DNA of 64,000 nt from Paenibacillus mucilaginosus 3016 (GCF_000250655.1 NC_016935.1:4606001-4670000); one strand, 5' to 3'; shown: positions 18,253 to 27,631, counted from the stretch's first letter. The notes: generated from the sequence alone by a model not told the origin. Made by a program: numbers and translations.

Positions 18253-19242
18253 TCACTCCCCCTCCTTCGAGCCAAACAAACTCCAGCTGAGCTTGTTCGA
18301 GGCGTACATGAGGATCAGAAGAAATACCGAGATCGCTGCGGCATAGCCCATCTCGAACCGGATGAAGCCGTAGTCTTCAATGTGGTTGATGATGAGATGC
18401 CCGGCATACTCGGGTGTCGGGTTAACCCCGGAGAGCTCGACCCCGATCGCACCCGCCTTGAAGGTGGCCACGATGGCCATGACGGCCCCGAACAGCATCT
18501 GAGGCTTCATTGACGGAATCGTAATATGCCAGATCTCCTGCAGCCGGCTGCAGATCCCGTCCAGCTTGCCTGCTTCATAAAGCTCTTTGTTCACACCCAG
18601 CAGACCGGCCAGCATGGCAAGGAAGCCTACACCCATCGAAGACCACAGCGTGACGACAATCATCGAATTCATGAGATAGTCTTTATCGGTGACCCACAGC
18701 TTTGGCACCTCGATGAGCCCGAGCTGCAGCAGCAGCGAGTTCAGGTAGCCGATGCGGTCTCCGCTCAGCATCGGCAGCCAGACGATGGACATCGCGATGC
18801 CGGCCGTCAGCGACGGGGTGTACATAGCCAGCGCATACCAGCGCCGCGACTTCTCCGGCAGCTGGGTAATCAGCCAGGCCAAAAGGAAGGCCGCCGCATA
18901 CCCGCCGGGTCCCACGATCAGCGCGAAGACGAAGGTATTCGGCAGCGCGTGCTTCAGGAACAGCAGATCCTGCGACAGCAGGTACTGGAAGTTCTGCCAG
19001 CCGATGAAGCGCGGAGCCTCGATGGCGTTGAAGTAGGTGAAGCTCAGCCCGATTGCGGCGATCACGGGAATCAGGATGAACGCGATAAAGCACAGCATGA
19101 ACGGGGCGATGAACAAGTACGAGAGGCGGTATTGCCAGATGCGGCCGAAGAGTCCTTTGGCCCGCATCCGCCGGGCCTGCTTCTTCAGCCCGACCCGGCC
19201 GGAAGGCGCCTTGACGGCCACGCTTCCCGCTTTATTCAGCAT
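18253..19242 (-). CDS. CUT1 sugar ABC permease, MalF-type (first pair)
   Basis: A 329-residue permease of the MalF/UgpA family. I choose ATG 19242 ([18 protein letters not shown]) because AAAGGAG is nine bases upstream; the start then overlaps the end of the binding-protein gene by 11 bases. A basic N-terminal tail precedes the first helix ([20 protein letters not shown]). The EAA loop is less regular than usual: it reads [20 protein letters not shown] near residue 235, with Gly and Lys at normally small or Ala positions and Cys-Ser where most have an acidic or aromatic residue. Confidence 0.92.
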   Translation of the reverse strand: MLNKAGSVAVKAPSGRVGLKKQARRMRAKGLFGRIWQYRLSYLFIAPFMLCFIAFILIPVIAAIGLSFTYFNAIEAPRFIGWQNFQYLLSQDLLFLKHALPNTFVFALIVGPGGYAAAFLLAWLITQLPEKSRRWYALAMYTPSLTAGIAMSIVWLPMLSGDRIGYLNSLLLQLGLIEVPKLWVTDKDYLMNSMIVVTLWSSMGVGFLAMLAGLLGVNKELYEAGKLDGICSRLQEIWHITIPSMKPQMLFGAVMAIVATFKAGAIGVELSGVNPTPEYAGHLIINHIEDYGFIRFEMGYAAAISVFLLILMYASNKLSWSLFGSKEGE

Positions 19243-22232
19243 AGGGATCGACTCCTTTCCATGGCTCTTTGACGGCCGGCACATCCAGCGTGCGGACGAC
19301 CCTGCCGCTGGCGTCAACGAATCCAAATTCCAGCTGCTTGCGCCGCAGCTCCCGGTCGATATCCAGCACCGCGGTCTCCAGAGAAGTCCGGTAGTTCAGG
19401 CCGTCGACGACGGACCGCAGCCAGGCGTTATGGATCTCACGCTCCAGAAAGTATCCGCCCGGAAGGTTCGGGATGTCCTTGTACCAGCGCCACTGGTCCA
19501 GGATCACCTCGGCATCCTCCCGCTTCCACGGCAGCTTGGCGAATGCGTTCACGTTGGAGGTGTTCCAGCGGAAAGCGACGCCGTTCACCGCTTCGATATC
19601 GTTGCCGTACCGCTCCTGCACTTCGTCGGACACCCACCATTTGAGGAATGCCCAGGCCTGGTCTTTCTTATTGGATCTCTCAAAAATCACCGAGGTCCGC
19701 TGTCCGCCCCCCGCCCACCGGACGATGGAGCCGTCAGCCTGCTTCACGCCCGGGATCTCCGCGATGCCCCACCGGCCGTTCAGCTCGGGCGCTGCGGCTG
19801 CAAGCTGGACGTACAGGTTGTAGTCGGATACGCCGATCGGCATCGTCCCCCGGCGGAAGTGCTGGTAGAAGCTCGGGACTTCCTTCTCCAGCGCATAAGT
19901 GTTGAATAGATCCGTCCACATCTTGAAGGCACGGAAGCCCTCCGGGGTATCCAGCGCCGTCTTCATCCCGTCCGGGCGGTACAGGTCCGTGCCGTTCTGG
20001 TAGAAGAACGGGGTGAAATCCTTCGGATTCATATAGAAGTTCAGCGCGTTCTGCTGCAGCACCGGAAGCAGGGCGTACACATCATCCCACGTCTGCGGGA
20101 CCGGAAGACCGAGTCCCTTCAGAATATCCTTGCGGTAATACAGTACCTGGAAGGACTGGGTCTCGGGCAGTGCATAGTAGCCACCGTTGTAGTGAAGCGG
20201 CAGCCAGGATCCGGGGGAGAACTTCTGCTGAATCTCCTTGAAGTCGGGGTAGCGCGAGAGGTCATGAACGCTGCCCCGGATCGCGTAATCCACCGGCAGG
20301 TCCTGCGTCAGGCCGAGCGCCACGTCCGGCTGCACGCCGGCCGCATTCGACATGACGAGCAGCTGGGCGTTCGGCAGCAGATTCACCTTCACCTTGATGC
20401 CCGTCTCGGGGGTGAACAGTTCGTCGGAGAGCTGCTGGAGCTGGTCGACGTAATCTCTCCCCCGCTGCACCCAGACGTTCAGCACCCGGTCGTCCATGTT
20501 CTTGAGCGAATTGCGGGCGTCGAACGAGTAGATGAAATTTTGGGCCGTGCCGAAGGCCGAGCTCAGCCAGGAAGCCACCATATCCGGGAACTCGCGGTCC
20601 ACAGGCGCCAGGTACAGCTCATCGAGCTGCAGAGGCTGCTGCAGAAGCGTCTCCGTGAATCCGCTGATTTTTTCTTTCATGGAAGAAATCTGGTCGGTGT
20701 AATACGGAATGTCGTCCACCTTCTCCAGCCAGCTCCCGGACATCATCCGCTGAGTTGCGGATTCCCTGCGAGATGCTGTCCTTGCCGCCGTTGATCTCCT
20801 GCAGCGAGTCCGCAAGCGTGACCATCCGCTTCGCGGCCTCCTCGAGCCGTGGCGTCAGGTCCGGCAGCTCCTGCTGCAGCTTCCAGGTCCGGTTGCGGTC
20901 GACAATCCCGCCGGTCAGCGACCGCAGATCGTCCTCCACGGTCCGGAGCAGCTCGGTGAGCTCCTCGATCCCGATCAGCACCGGCTTGAGCGGCGCGTGG
21001 GTGACCGCCAGGGATACGGTATGCTCCCCGGCCGTGAGATACAAGCCGTACGGCTCCTCCTCTTCCGGGCCCAGCAGGATACCTCTCCAATCGGAAGCGT
21101 ACGGGAATCGGAAAGCGGTCAGCTCCCGGAACGGCACCTGCCCGTCAATCCGGACCGTGCGGAAGGAGGACTTCTGCGCGAACTGGTTCTGCAGGGACCG
21201 GAAGGCCAGCTTGTACAGCCCCGTCTCCGGCACATTGACCTTCCACGTGATCTCCTGGTTATGATACAGCCACCGCCTGCCGCCGACCGTATTGTAGGTA
21301 ATCCGGCCTTTGGCCACCGGTACGGTCCGGGCGTCCGTGTCGGAGAACAGCTTGATCGACGTGTCGTTCTTATGCAGCAGATCCTCTGCCTGAATCGTTA
21401 GGACTTCGGCCTGCGCCTTCCGGCTGGGGGCGGGAGCGGCCGGATAGGCGGCTGCAGCTTCCGCGTAAGCAGGCGTACTGCGGGTAGCCTTCAAGATGAG
21501 CTTCTCCAGCGCCACCGGCTCGCTGCCGCTGATGCGCAGGGTATGCTCTCCCGCGGTGAAGCGCCACAGCAGCGGGCCGCCGTAAGCCCCGCCGCCATCG
21601 GTCAGCGCTGTCTGCTTCCAGGCGGGTACCTCAACAGAGCGCGGCCGCACTTCGTCTCCGTCGTCGTTCTTGCGGATCGGCCGTTCATCCCGCCAGTCGC
21701 GGTACAAAGTGATCGATGACGTTTCCCTGTAGGGTCTTCTGCCGTCCAGGGTCAGATCCCATACGATCGCACCGCCGATCCCCTTCGCCGGCAGCGGACG
21801 GTACGAGACGTGAATCTCATAGAGGCCGTCCGCGGGGACCGTGAAGCGGTACTCGACCCAGTTCTCCCCTGTGTTTTTCCACTGAAGAGCACGGGCCTTG
21901 CCTTCCAAGGGACCTATAATAAAAGCGCCGCTGTCGGATTGCCCTGCCGGTGCCGCGGCATCGATGACGATCTCCCCCGCTCCCGCCTGCACCTTCTCCT
22001 TCTGCCAAGCCTCCAGGACCTCGCCGTAATACGGCTCCGTTTCGGCCGCTGCCGGCGTACCGGACACCTTCACTGAAGCCTTCGCGGCTTGGGAGTCCTG
22101 GACCGTCGCTCCTTCTGCACTCGCGGTGCCGGGAGCGGCGGCAGGGCTTCCGCCCGGCAGCCCCAGCAGTCCGGCGAGCACGAGTAGGGCCGTCCGCCGG
22201 GTCAGGTCTCGATGGTTCATCTGCTCAAGCAA
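19232..22232 (-). pseudogene. Giant solute-binding protein with carbohydrate-binding-like modules, frameshifted
   Basis: Two overlapping frames make one protein. Start is TTG 22232 (GGAAGGAAG nine bases upstream), then a signal sequence and two jelly-roll-like modules near residues 75-230 and 265-430. Each has the look of CBM6/35-type domains (VEYRFTVPADGLYEIHVSYR; TWKVNVPETGLYKLAFRSLQ). A coiled stretch (LRTVEDDLRSLTGGI onward) follows. The frame then breaks and a second frame supplies a complete family 1 binding protein ending at 19232 (VKVNLLPNAQLLVMSNAAG, ETQSFQVLYYRKDILKGLGL). Removing one G from the CCC run at 20734-20736 (plus strand) joins them as SADDVRSWLEKVDDIPYYTD, giving 999 residues. 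The gene feeds the first permease pair. Whether the shift is real or a sequencing error cannot be told here. Confidence 0.85.
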
Positions 22233-22265
22233 CTATGTACACTTCCTTCCTGTCAGAGGCGGAGC

Positions 22266-23375
22266 TTATTCGGTGAATCGGGTTCCGGTTTCCTTGTCGA
22301 AGAACAGCAGCTTGGACATCTCCGGGGCGAGACGCACCTTCTCCCCTTCCTCGTACCGGTAATGCGGGTGAACCCGGACGACCAGCATCCGGTCCTGTCC
22401 GATATCGATATGCAGGAAGCGGTCGGCGCCCATCAGCTCGCTGAGGCGGTACTCCCCGGTAATGACCCCGTCGGAGTAAAGGCCTTCGAGCGCAATGTTC
22501 TCCGGCCGGATGCCCAGGGTAACGGCACGGCCTACCTGCTTGTGAGCCCGCAGGACCTTCGCCGCCGATCCGGTAAGTTCGAGCTGGAACCGGGAGGTAT
22601 GGAACTCGAGCCGGCCCGGCACCTCTTCTAGAACCCGCCCCTCGATGAAATTCATCTGCGGCGAGCCGATGAAGGACGCTACGAAGGTGTTGGCCGGATA
22701 CGAGTAGATCACTTCCGGTGAATCCACCTGTTGGATGATGCCGTCCTTCATGACGACGATACGGTCACCCATCGTCATCGCCTCCACCTGGTCGTGCGTG
22801 ACGTAGACGAAGGTGACTCCTAGGGTCTTGTGCAGCTTGATGATCTCGGTGCGCATCTGTACCCGGAGCTTCGCATCCAGGTTCGAGAGCGGCTCATCCA
22901 TCAGGAACACCTGAGGGCTGCGCACGATGGCGCGGCCGAGCGCGACGCGCTGCCGCTGCCCGCCCGAGAGCTCCTTGGGCCTGCGGTACAGGTAGGCTTC
23001 GAGCTCCAGTGACCGGGCCGCTTTCTTCACGGCGAGATCGATCTCATGCTTCGGCAGCTTGCGCAGCCGGAGCCCGAAAGCGATGTTTTCGTAGACGGTC
23101 AAGTTCGGATAGAGCGCATAATTCTGGAACACCATCGCAATATCCCGGTCCTTCGGCGGCAGGTGGTTCACCAGCCGGTCCCCGATATAAATTTCCCCCT
23201 CCGAGATCTCCTCAAGCCCCGCAATCATCCGCAGGGTGGTCGACTTGCCGCAGCCCGATGGCCCCACGAAGACGAGAAATTCCTTGTCCTGGATATCCAG
23301 GTGAACATCCTTTACGACCGCCTGCTTGTCTTTGCCATACCGCTTGTACAGATGATTGATCTGAATCCGTGCCAT
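22266..23375 (-). CDS. Sugar ABC transporter ATPase, MsmX/UgpC family
   Basis: A 369-residue cytosolic ATPase and first gene of the glycan transporter operon. I choose ATG 23375 (MARIQINHLYKRYG) with AAGGGG eight bases upstream over a GTG two codons earlier. Walker A is GPSGCGKSTT, the signature LSGGQRQR, Walker B VFLMDEPLSNLD, and the C-terminal OB-like regulatory domain (about residues 240-369, ending RFTE) is typical of MalK, UgpC and MsmX. MsmX-type ATPases often serve several sugar importers, so this one could drive both permease pairs in the operon. The gap to the next gene is 33 bases. Confidence 0.94.
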   Translation of the reverse strand: MARIQINHLYKRYGKDKQAVVKDVHLDIQDKEFLVFVGPSGCGKSTTLRMIAGLEEISEGEIYIGDRLVNHLPPKDRDIAMVFQNYALYPNLTVYENIAFGLRLRKLPKHEIDLAVKKAARSLELEAYLYRRPKELSGGQRQRVALGRAIVRSPQVFLMDEPLSNLDAKLRVQMRTEIIKLHKTLGVTFVYVTHDQVEAMTMGDRIVVMKDGIIQQVDSPEVIYSYPANTFVASFIGSPQMNFIEGRVLEEVPGRLEFHTSRFQLELTGSAAKVLRAHKQVGRAVTLGIRPENIALEGLYSDGVITGEYRLSELMGADRFLHIDIGQDRMLVVRVHPHYRYEEGEKVRLAPEMSKLLFFDKETGTRFTE

Positions 23376-23435
23376 CTCCACCGCCCCTTGTTCCTTTTAT
23401 CCAGCGGCCTCCGCTTCCTCCAGGGATACAGCAAA

Positions 23436-23473
23436 AACACCGGAGAAACAGGCAAAAGCCGATCTCCGGTGTT
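23436..23473 (-). terminator. Terminator-like hairpin inside the leader of the glycan operon
   Basis: On the minus strand an 11-bp perfect inverted repeat (AACACCGGAGA at 23463-23473 pairing with TCTCCGGTGTT at 23436-23446) with a 16-base loop is followed directly by more T, giving a TTTTT run. It lies between the promoter at 23519-23547 and the ATPase start at 23375, not after a gene, so it could work as an attenuator. No competing antiterminator fold was worked out. Confidence 0.7.
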
Positions 23474-23518
23474 CCGGTAGAAGTACTATATTAACCTTAT
23501 TGGAATAGTATGATATAG

Positions 23519-23547
23519 AATATAGCACCCCATCCCCGGCCTGTCAA
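23519..23547 (-). promoter_or_regulatory. Sigma-A promoter of the glycan transporter operon
   Basis: On the minus strand TTGACA (23542-23547) and TATATT (23519-23524) are separated by exactly 17 bases. This is a near-consensus vegetative promoter about 145 bases before the ATPase gene. I saw no good catabolite-response site next to it. With the terminator-like hairpin below and the glcDF terminator at 23606-23630, it accounts for the 340-base gene-free stretch 23376-23716. Confidence 0.8.
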
Positions 23548-23605
23548 AGCCTTTTTGGCGCCGGCTTTACCTTTTTTTTGTTCCGGCAAACGGAGCGCCG
23601 GCAGC

Positions 23606-23630
23606 AAAAAGAGACCGCGCCACAGCGGTC
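23606..23630 (-). terminator. Terminator after glcF
   Basis: On the minus strand GACCGC (23625-23630) pairs with GCGGTC (23613-23618) around a six-base loop, followed by TCTTTTT. It lies about 90 bases after the glcF stop and separates that operon from the glycan transporter promoter. Confidence 0.75.
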
Positions 23631-23716
23631 CCCTGCCTGGTCTGTTGGGTTGATGTGCAGCCTGCGTGGACGGGGTCGTCACCTGCTCCTCCCGTTTATT
23701 GGCGGCTTAGGCAGCA

Positions 23717-25108
23717 CTACTCCTGACGCTCCACCATCCGTTCGAACAGAAAATCCACGATGTGCTTCACGTCCATCTCTTGGCCTGCCCCATGCTTCCG
23801 GACCCCCAGCTTCATCTGAAGCAGACAGCCCGGGTTGCTTGTCAGCATTACGCGGGCTCCGGTACGGCCCGCATGCTCCATCTTGTGCTCCAGCAGCTGG
23901 CCGGCCATCTGGGGCTGGGTCACGTTATAGATGCCCGCAGACCCGCAGCAGCGGTCCGCTTCTTGCATCTCGACGAAACGGACGTTGGCTACCTGCCGGA
24001 CCAGCTGTCTCGGAGCGTTCGAGCTCTTCATCACGTTGCGCAGATGGCAGGAATCCTGGTATGTAACCGTCAGCGGCCCGGCGCCCGAATCCGATCCCGA
24101 TTCCTGTTCCGCAAAAGCCGGTATTCTTCCATGTTCGAGAAACAGCCTGCTCACATCGATCACGCGGGAAGCGAACCAAGCGGCAAGCTCGCGGTACTCC
24201 GGGTCTTCGTGCAGCAGGTGATCGTATTCCGCCAGATGAGCGCCGCACCCGCCCGCGTTGGATACGATATACTCCATTCCGGCTTCTTTGAACGCTCTGA
24301 GGTTCGTACGGGCCAAGTCTCGCGCAGGCTCCAGCTCGCCGCTGTGGGCATGAAGCGCTCCGCAGCATACCTGCTCGCGGGGGATCACAACTTCAAAGCC
24401 GGCTTCCGACAACAGCTTCACCGTATGGACGTTCGTATCCGCGAATAGCACGTCCATGATACAGCCGCGGAACAAGGCGACGCGGGCCAGCGCTTCCCCT
24501 TTGGCAGGATAAACCGTGCCGAGCCGCTCGATCACGCCTTGAGCGGTCGCCTCAGGCAGAATCTGCTCCATCTCGCGCAGCTGCGGCGGAGACAGCCTGA
24601 GGAGGCCGGTGCCTCGGACCAGTCTCCTCAGTCCGGACTTTTGGTAGAAGGACAGGGATCTCCCGAGCCATCTGAGCCGTCCCCTATGCGGAAGAACTCC
24701 TTGGAAGAACAGCCTGCGGATTCCGGTTACGGGAACGCTGTGCTTGGCGTGATCTTCTATGGCGTCGCGCGCCTGCTCCATCAATTGGCCGTACTTGACA
24801 TCCGCAGGACACACCGGCTCGCAGGCCCGGCAGCCCAGGCAGTGGTTCATTTGCTCCTGGAACGCCTGATCCGGATCCATGATTCCGTCCGCAACCGCTT
24901 TCATGAGCGCAATACGTCCGCGCGGCGATTCGGGCTCCACACCGGTTTCCCTGAACGTAGGACAAGCAGGAAGGCAGAATCCGCAGCGCATACAATTGGT
25001 GAGCTGATTATAATCGAGCTTTTGGTGCAGCGCTCTGGCCAACGGGCCGGTGAGCTTGGAGTCCGGTTTCTTCTCAATTGGCTGTGCTCCGCCATTCGCA
25101 TTACCCAC
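23717..25108 (-). CDS. glcF: Glycolate oxidase-type iron-sulfur subunit GlcF
   Basis: A 463-residue (Fe-S)-binding protein. Two 4Fe-4S motifs are visible near residues 38-48 (CMRCGFCLPACP) and 91-101 (CLGCRACEPVCP). The C-terminal half has two CCG-type domains with CCGALHAHSGE and CCGSAGIYNV, as in GlcF and heterodisulfide reductase HdrB. With GlcD it should pass electrons from glycolate or another 2-hydroxy acid to the respiratory chain at the membrane. The start is GTG 25108, overlapping the glcD stop by eight bases; no ATG lies near it. A GlcE subunit gene, present in many three-subunit enzymes, is not found beside it. Confidence 0.92.
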   Translation of the reverse strand: MGNANGGAQPIEKKPDSKLTGPLARALHQKLDYNQLTNCMRCGFCLPACPTFRETGVEPESPRGRIALMKAVADGIMDPDQAFQEQMNHCLGCRACEPVCPADVKYGQLMEQARDAIEDHAKHSVPVTGIRRLFFQGVLPHRGRLRWLGRSLSFYQKSGLRRLVRGTGLLRLSPPQLREMEQILPEATAQGVIERLGTVYPAKGEALARVALFRGCIMDVLFADTNVHTVKLLSEAGFEVVIPREQVCCGALHAHSGELEPARDLARTNLRAFKEAGMEYIVSNAGGCGAHLAEYDHLLHEDPEYRELAAWFASRVIDVSRLFLEHGRIPAFAEQESGSDSGAGPLTVTYQDSCHLRNVMKSSNAPRQLVRQVANVRFVEMQEADRCCGSAGIYNVTQPQMAGQLLEHKMEHAGRTGARVMLTSNPGCLLQMKLGVRKHGAGQEMDVKHIVDFLFERMVERQE

Positions 25109-26516
25109 GGTTGATCACCACTCTTTTTCTCGTTTCTTTGGCAAACATCTTGCCCGGATTGAGCAGGTTATGCGGATCGAATGCCTGTTTGATCCCGCGC
25201 ATCACGTCCACCCCCGCCCTTCCGATCTTCCACTCCAGGAACGGCGCCTTGACCAGGCCGACGCCATGCTCTCCGGTAATGGTTCCTCCCATCTCGATCG
25301 CCGCTTCAAAAATCTCCTCAAAGGCCTGCTCCACGCGGTGCACTTCCTCCGGATCTCTTGCGTCCGTCGTAGCCGTCGGGTGCAGATTGCCGTCTCCGGC
25401 GTGACCGAACGTGGCGATCGACACATCGTACTTGCGTGCGATGTCATTGATGCGCAGCACCATATCCGCGATCCGGGAACGCGGAACCGTGGCGTCCTCC
25501 AGTATCGTGGTCGGCCGAAGCCGCGCTAACGCAGTAAAGGCACTTCGTCTTGCCGTGAGCAGCTTCTCCGCGTGCTCCCGGCTCTGAGCCACCTCGACCC
25601 GGTCCGCCCTCTCCGACTCGCAGATCTCCCGAATCCGCTCCATGTCGCGTTCGACGGGTTCCGGATCGCCGTCCTGTTCGATCAGCAGGATCGCCTCCAT
25701 ATCCCGGGGAAGTCCCAGCTTGGCAAAATCGTCCACCACCCGAATCGTCGGATTGTCCATGAATTCCAGCGTGGCGGGAATGATCTTCGCCTCGATAATC
25801 CGGGATACGGTTCTGGCCGCCCCATAGAGATCCTTATACATCGCAAGCATCGTCTTCTTGCTCTTCGGCGGAGGCACCAGCTTCAAGGTCGCCTCGGTGA
25901 TGACGGCCAGCGTCCCCTCGGAGCCGACCAGCAGCTTCGTCAGGTCATAGCCGGCGACATCCTTCATCAGCTTACCGCCGGTTCGGATGATTTCGCCGTT
26001 TGCGAGCACCGCTTCGAGGCCGATCACATAATCCTTCGTCGTTCCGTACTTGAGCCCCCTCAGTCCGCCGGAGCACTCGGCGATGTTGCCGCCGATCGTC
26101 GAGATTCGCATGCTGCTTGGATCCGGCGGGTAGAACAGCCCGAGCGACTCGATATGTGTGATGAACTCCGCCGTAATGATGCCCGGCTGCACGACAGCCG
26201 TCAGATTCTCGAGATCGATATCCAGAATCCGGTTCATGCGGTGCATCACCATGACGACCCCGCCCTGAACCGGAACCGTGCCCCCGCACAGATTGGAGCC
26301 TGACCCACGGGTAACAAGCGGTACGCGATGAGCCGCGAGCTCTTTCATAATCTCTGCAACTTGCCGGGTGTTCTCCGGATAGATTACTCCGTCCGGCAGG
26401 CTCTGTAGCATGGGTGTCCCGTCATAAGAGTGGGCTACCAGCGCCTCTTGGTCATCGCGGTAGTGCGTCTCTCCAACAATCCGGCGAAGCTGGCGGGTTA
26501 AGGCTTGATCCAGCAT
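25101..26516 (-). CDS. glcD: FAD-linked 2-hydroxy acid oxidase subunit GlcD
   Basis: A 471-residue flavoprotein with an N-terminal PCMH-type FAD-binding domain (VTRGSGSNLCGG near residue 70, DPSSMRISTIGGNIAECSGG near 135) and the C-terminal FAD-oxidase domain ending in EHGVGLVKAPFL and DPHNLLNPGKMF. I choose ATG 26516 (MLDQALTRQL) because GAAGGAG is 12 bases upstream; an ATG four codons earlier touches that ribosome site. Substrates in this family are glycolate or D-lactate; sequence alone does not decide. It is the first gene of a two-gene operon with glcF. Confidence 0.92.
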   Translation of the reverse strand: MLDQALTRQLRRIVGETHYRDDQEALVAHSYDGTPMLQSLPDGVIYPENTRQVAEIMKELAAHRVPLVTRGSGSNLCGGTVPVQGGVVMVMHRMNRILDIDLENLTAVVQPGIITAEFITHIESLGLFYPPDPSSMRISTIGGNIAECSGGLRGLKYGTTKDYVIGLEAVLANGEIIRTGGKLMKDVAGYDLTKLLVGSEGTLAVITEATLKLVPPPKSKKTMLAMYKDLYGAARTVSRIIEAKIIPATLEFMDNPTIRVVDDFAKLGLPRDMEAILLIEQDGDPEPVERDMERIREICESERADRVEVAQSREHAEKLLTARRSAFTALARLRPTTILEDATVPRSRIADMVLRINDIARKYDVSIATFGHAGDGNLHPTATTDARDPEEVHRVEQAFEEIFEAAIEMGGTITGEHGVGLVKAPFLEWKIGRAGVDVMRGIKQAFDPHNLLNPGKMFAKETRKRVVINRG

Positions 26517-26571
26517 GGATAAGGGCATCTCCTTCGGTCTTCATCTGGTCAACTGATGAATGATTTTCCAT

Positions 26572-26600
26572 AGTATAAGCTGTGCCTTTGACAACGTCTA
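26572..26600 (-). promoter_or_regulatory. Probable promoter of glcDF
   Basis: On the minus strand TAGACG (26595-26600), 17 bases, TATACT (26572-26577). Downstream, 26541-26559 holds TCATC and GATGA arms nine bases apart, which might be a regulator site but is weak. Nothing else is evident in the 270-base stretch before the next gene except the terminator at 26681-26708. Confidence 0.5.
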
Positions 26601-26680
26601 TAGGATGGGAACGACTTTATAGCAGGCATATGGATCATGGAGGGACCGGTCACGAGAAAAAAACCATAAAAAGAAACCAT

Positions 26681-26708
26681 AAAAAACCCGCGACTTGGGT
26701 CGCGGGTT
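26681..26708 (-). terminator. Terminator after the XRE regulator gene
   Basis: On the minus strand AACCCGCGAC (26699-26708) pairs perfectly with GTCGCGGGTT (26685-26694) around four bases and is followed by TTTT. Confidence 0.88.
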
Positions 26709-26788
26709 GGGCAAAAAGCGGACTCCAGGCCATGGAGGGCTTCTTATGAGGCATGGACGAGTAGCGTTCTTCCGGTCGATGGTTCATC

Positions 26789-27010
26789 CTATTCTTGCGC
26801 GTCTTCGTCCTGTCTGTATTCCAGAATATCTCCGGGCTGGCAATCCAGTGCCTTACAGATCGCCTCTAACGTGGTCAATCGAATGGCTTTGGCCTTCCCG
26901 TTTTTCAATATGGACAGATTAGCCATCGTGATGCCAACCCTCTCCGAAAGCTCGGTCACGCTCATTTTTCTTTTAGCGAGCATCACATCAATGTTGATGA
27001 TAATGGCCAT
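26789..27010 (-). CDS. Small XRE-family regulator (YozG-like)
   Basis: A 73-residue protein that is almost only a Cro/CI-type helix-turn-helix: MSVTELSERVGITMANLSIL (helices 2-3) then LTTLEAICKALDCQPGDILEY. I take ATG 27010 behind GAGGTGA; a GTG three codons earlier would destroy that ribosome site. Such regulators are commonly paired with DUF2975 membrane proteins, as here, where the membrane gene ends ten bases upstream. The pair probably regulates itself through the palindrome in their shared promoter. Confidence 0.9.
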   Translation of the reverse strand: MAIIINIDVMLAKRKMSVTELSERVGITMANLSILKNGKAKAIRLTTLEAICKALDCQPGDILEYRQDEDAQE

Positions 27011-27020
27011 GTTCTTCACC

Positions 27021-27503
27021 TCAGACGATCAAGTCGTTTTCCGATTTTATATCAATAGCCTCTTGCAGCAGCCTTTGGAGAACCGCAGCAAACACGGCAA
27101 CCACCATGGACGCGAAAATCAAGGCCATTCCGATCAGGATGATCCCGGGGGCATCGTCGCGCTCCGCAAGCAGATAAAAGAGCGGCAGCCCTAACACATA
27201 CAGACCGCTGTAGGTGATGGCACACTGTTTGATCTTCTTTAAAGCCCCAACGGATAGCTCCGAGAAAGCCTTGTTCTTATCAATATAGCTTAAAAGGGTG
27301 TACGCTTGATACAGTGCGAAGTAATACGGTATCGCCGTTGCATACAAATCAGCGAAGACAAGATACTTCAAGTAAGCCGCTTCCGGATACAGCTCTGCCG
27401 CAAAATTGCCTATCTCGGGCACCAAAAATACACATAAAGCAAGAACGGGGACTCCCATAAGAATGACGGCTAACTTTAAAAAGAGCGTTGTTCCTCGTTT
27501 CAT
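27021..27503 (-). CDS. DUF2975-family membrane protein
   Basis: A 160-residue membrane protein with four hydrophobic segments, near residues 8-28, 45-68, 93-112 and 121-145. The ATG at 27503 follows GAGGTG by seven bases. It fits the DUF2975 family, which almost always precedes a small YozG-like helix-turn-helix regulator. Its biochemical role is not known to me; the arrangement suggests that the membrane protein controls or reports to the regulator. Confidence 0.85.
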   Translation of the reverse strand: MKRGTTLFLKLAVILMGVPVLALCVFLVPEIGNFAAELYPEAAYLKYLVFADLYATAIPYYFALYQAYTLLSYIDKNKAFSELSVGALKKIKQCAITYSGLYVLGLPLFYLLAERDDAPGIILIGMALIFASMVVAVFAAVLQRLLQEAIDIKSENDLIV

Positions 27504-27536
27504 CAATAAGCACCTCGCTTAGAAATTGTCGATTAG

Positions 27537-27565
27537 AATTTATCATACGATTTATCGTAAGTCAA
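27537..27565 (-). promoter_or_regulatory. Promoter with internal palindromic operator, DUF2975/XRE pair
   Basis: On the minus strand TTGACT (27560-27565), 17 bases, TAAATT (27537-27542). The spacer contains the inverted repeat TACGAT-AA-ATCGTA (27546-27559), so a bound dimer would block polymerase. The likely ligand is the XRE regulator of the same transcript. Confidence 0.75.
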
Positions 27566-27631
27566 TAAATTATCATCGTTATTATTTATATTATTATTGT
27601 TTTAACAGGATCATTCATTGTTTGCGCCAAG

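Noticed and set aside
20734-20736. Programmed ribosomal frameshifting as the cause of the split genes
   Set aside because: The sites are plain short runs without slippery heptamers or clear downstream stimulators, they differ in direction (one base too many or too few), and the families involved are not known for frameshifting.
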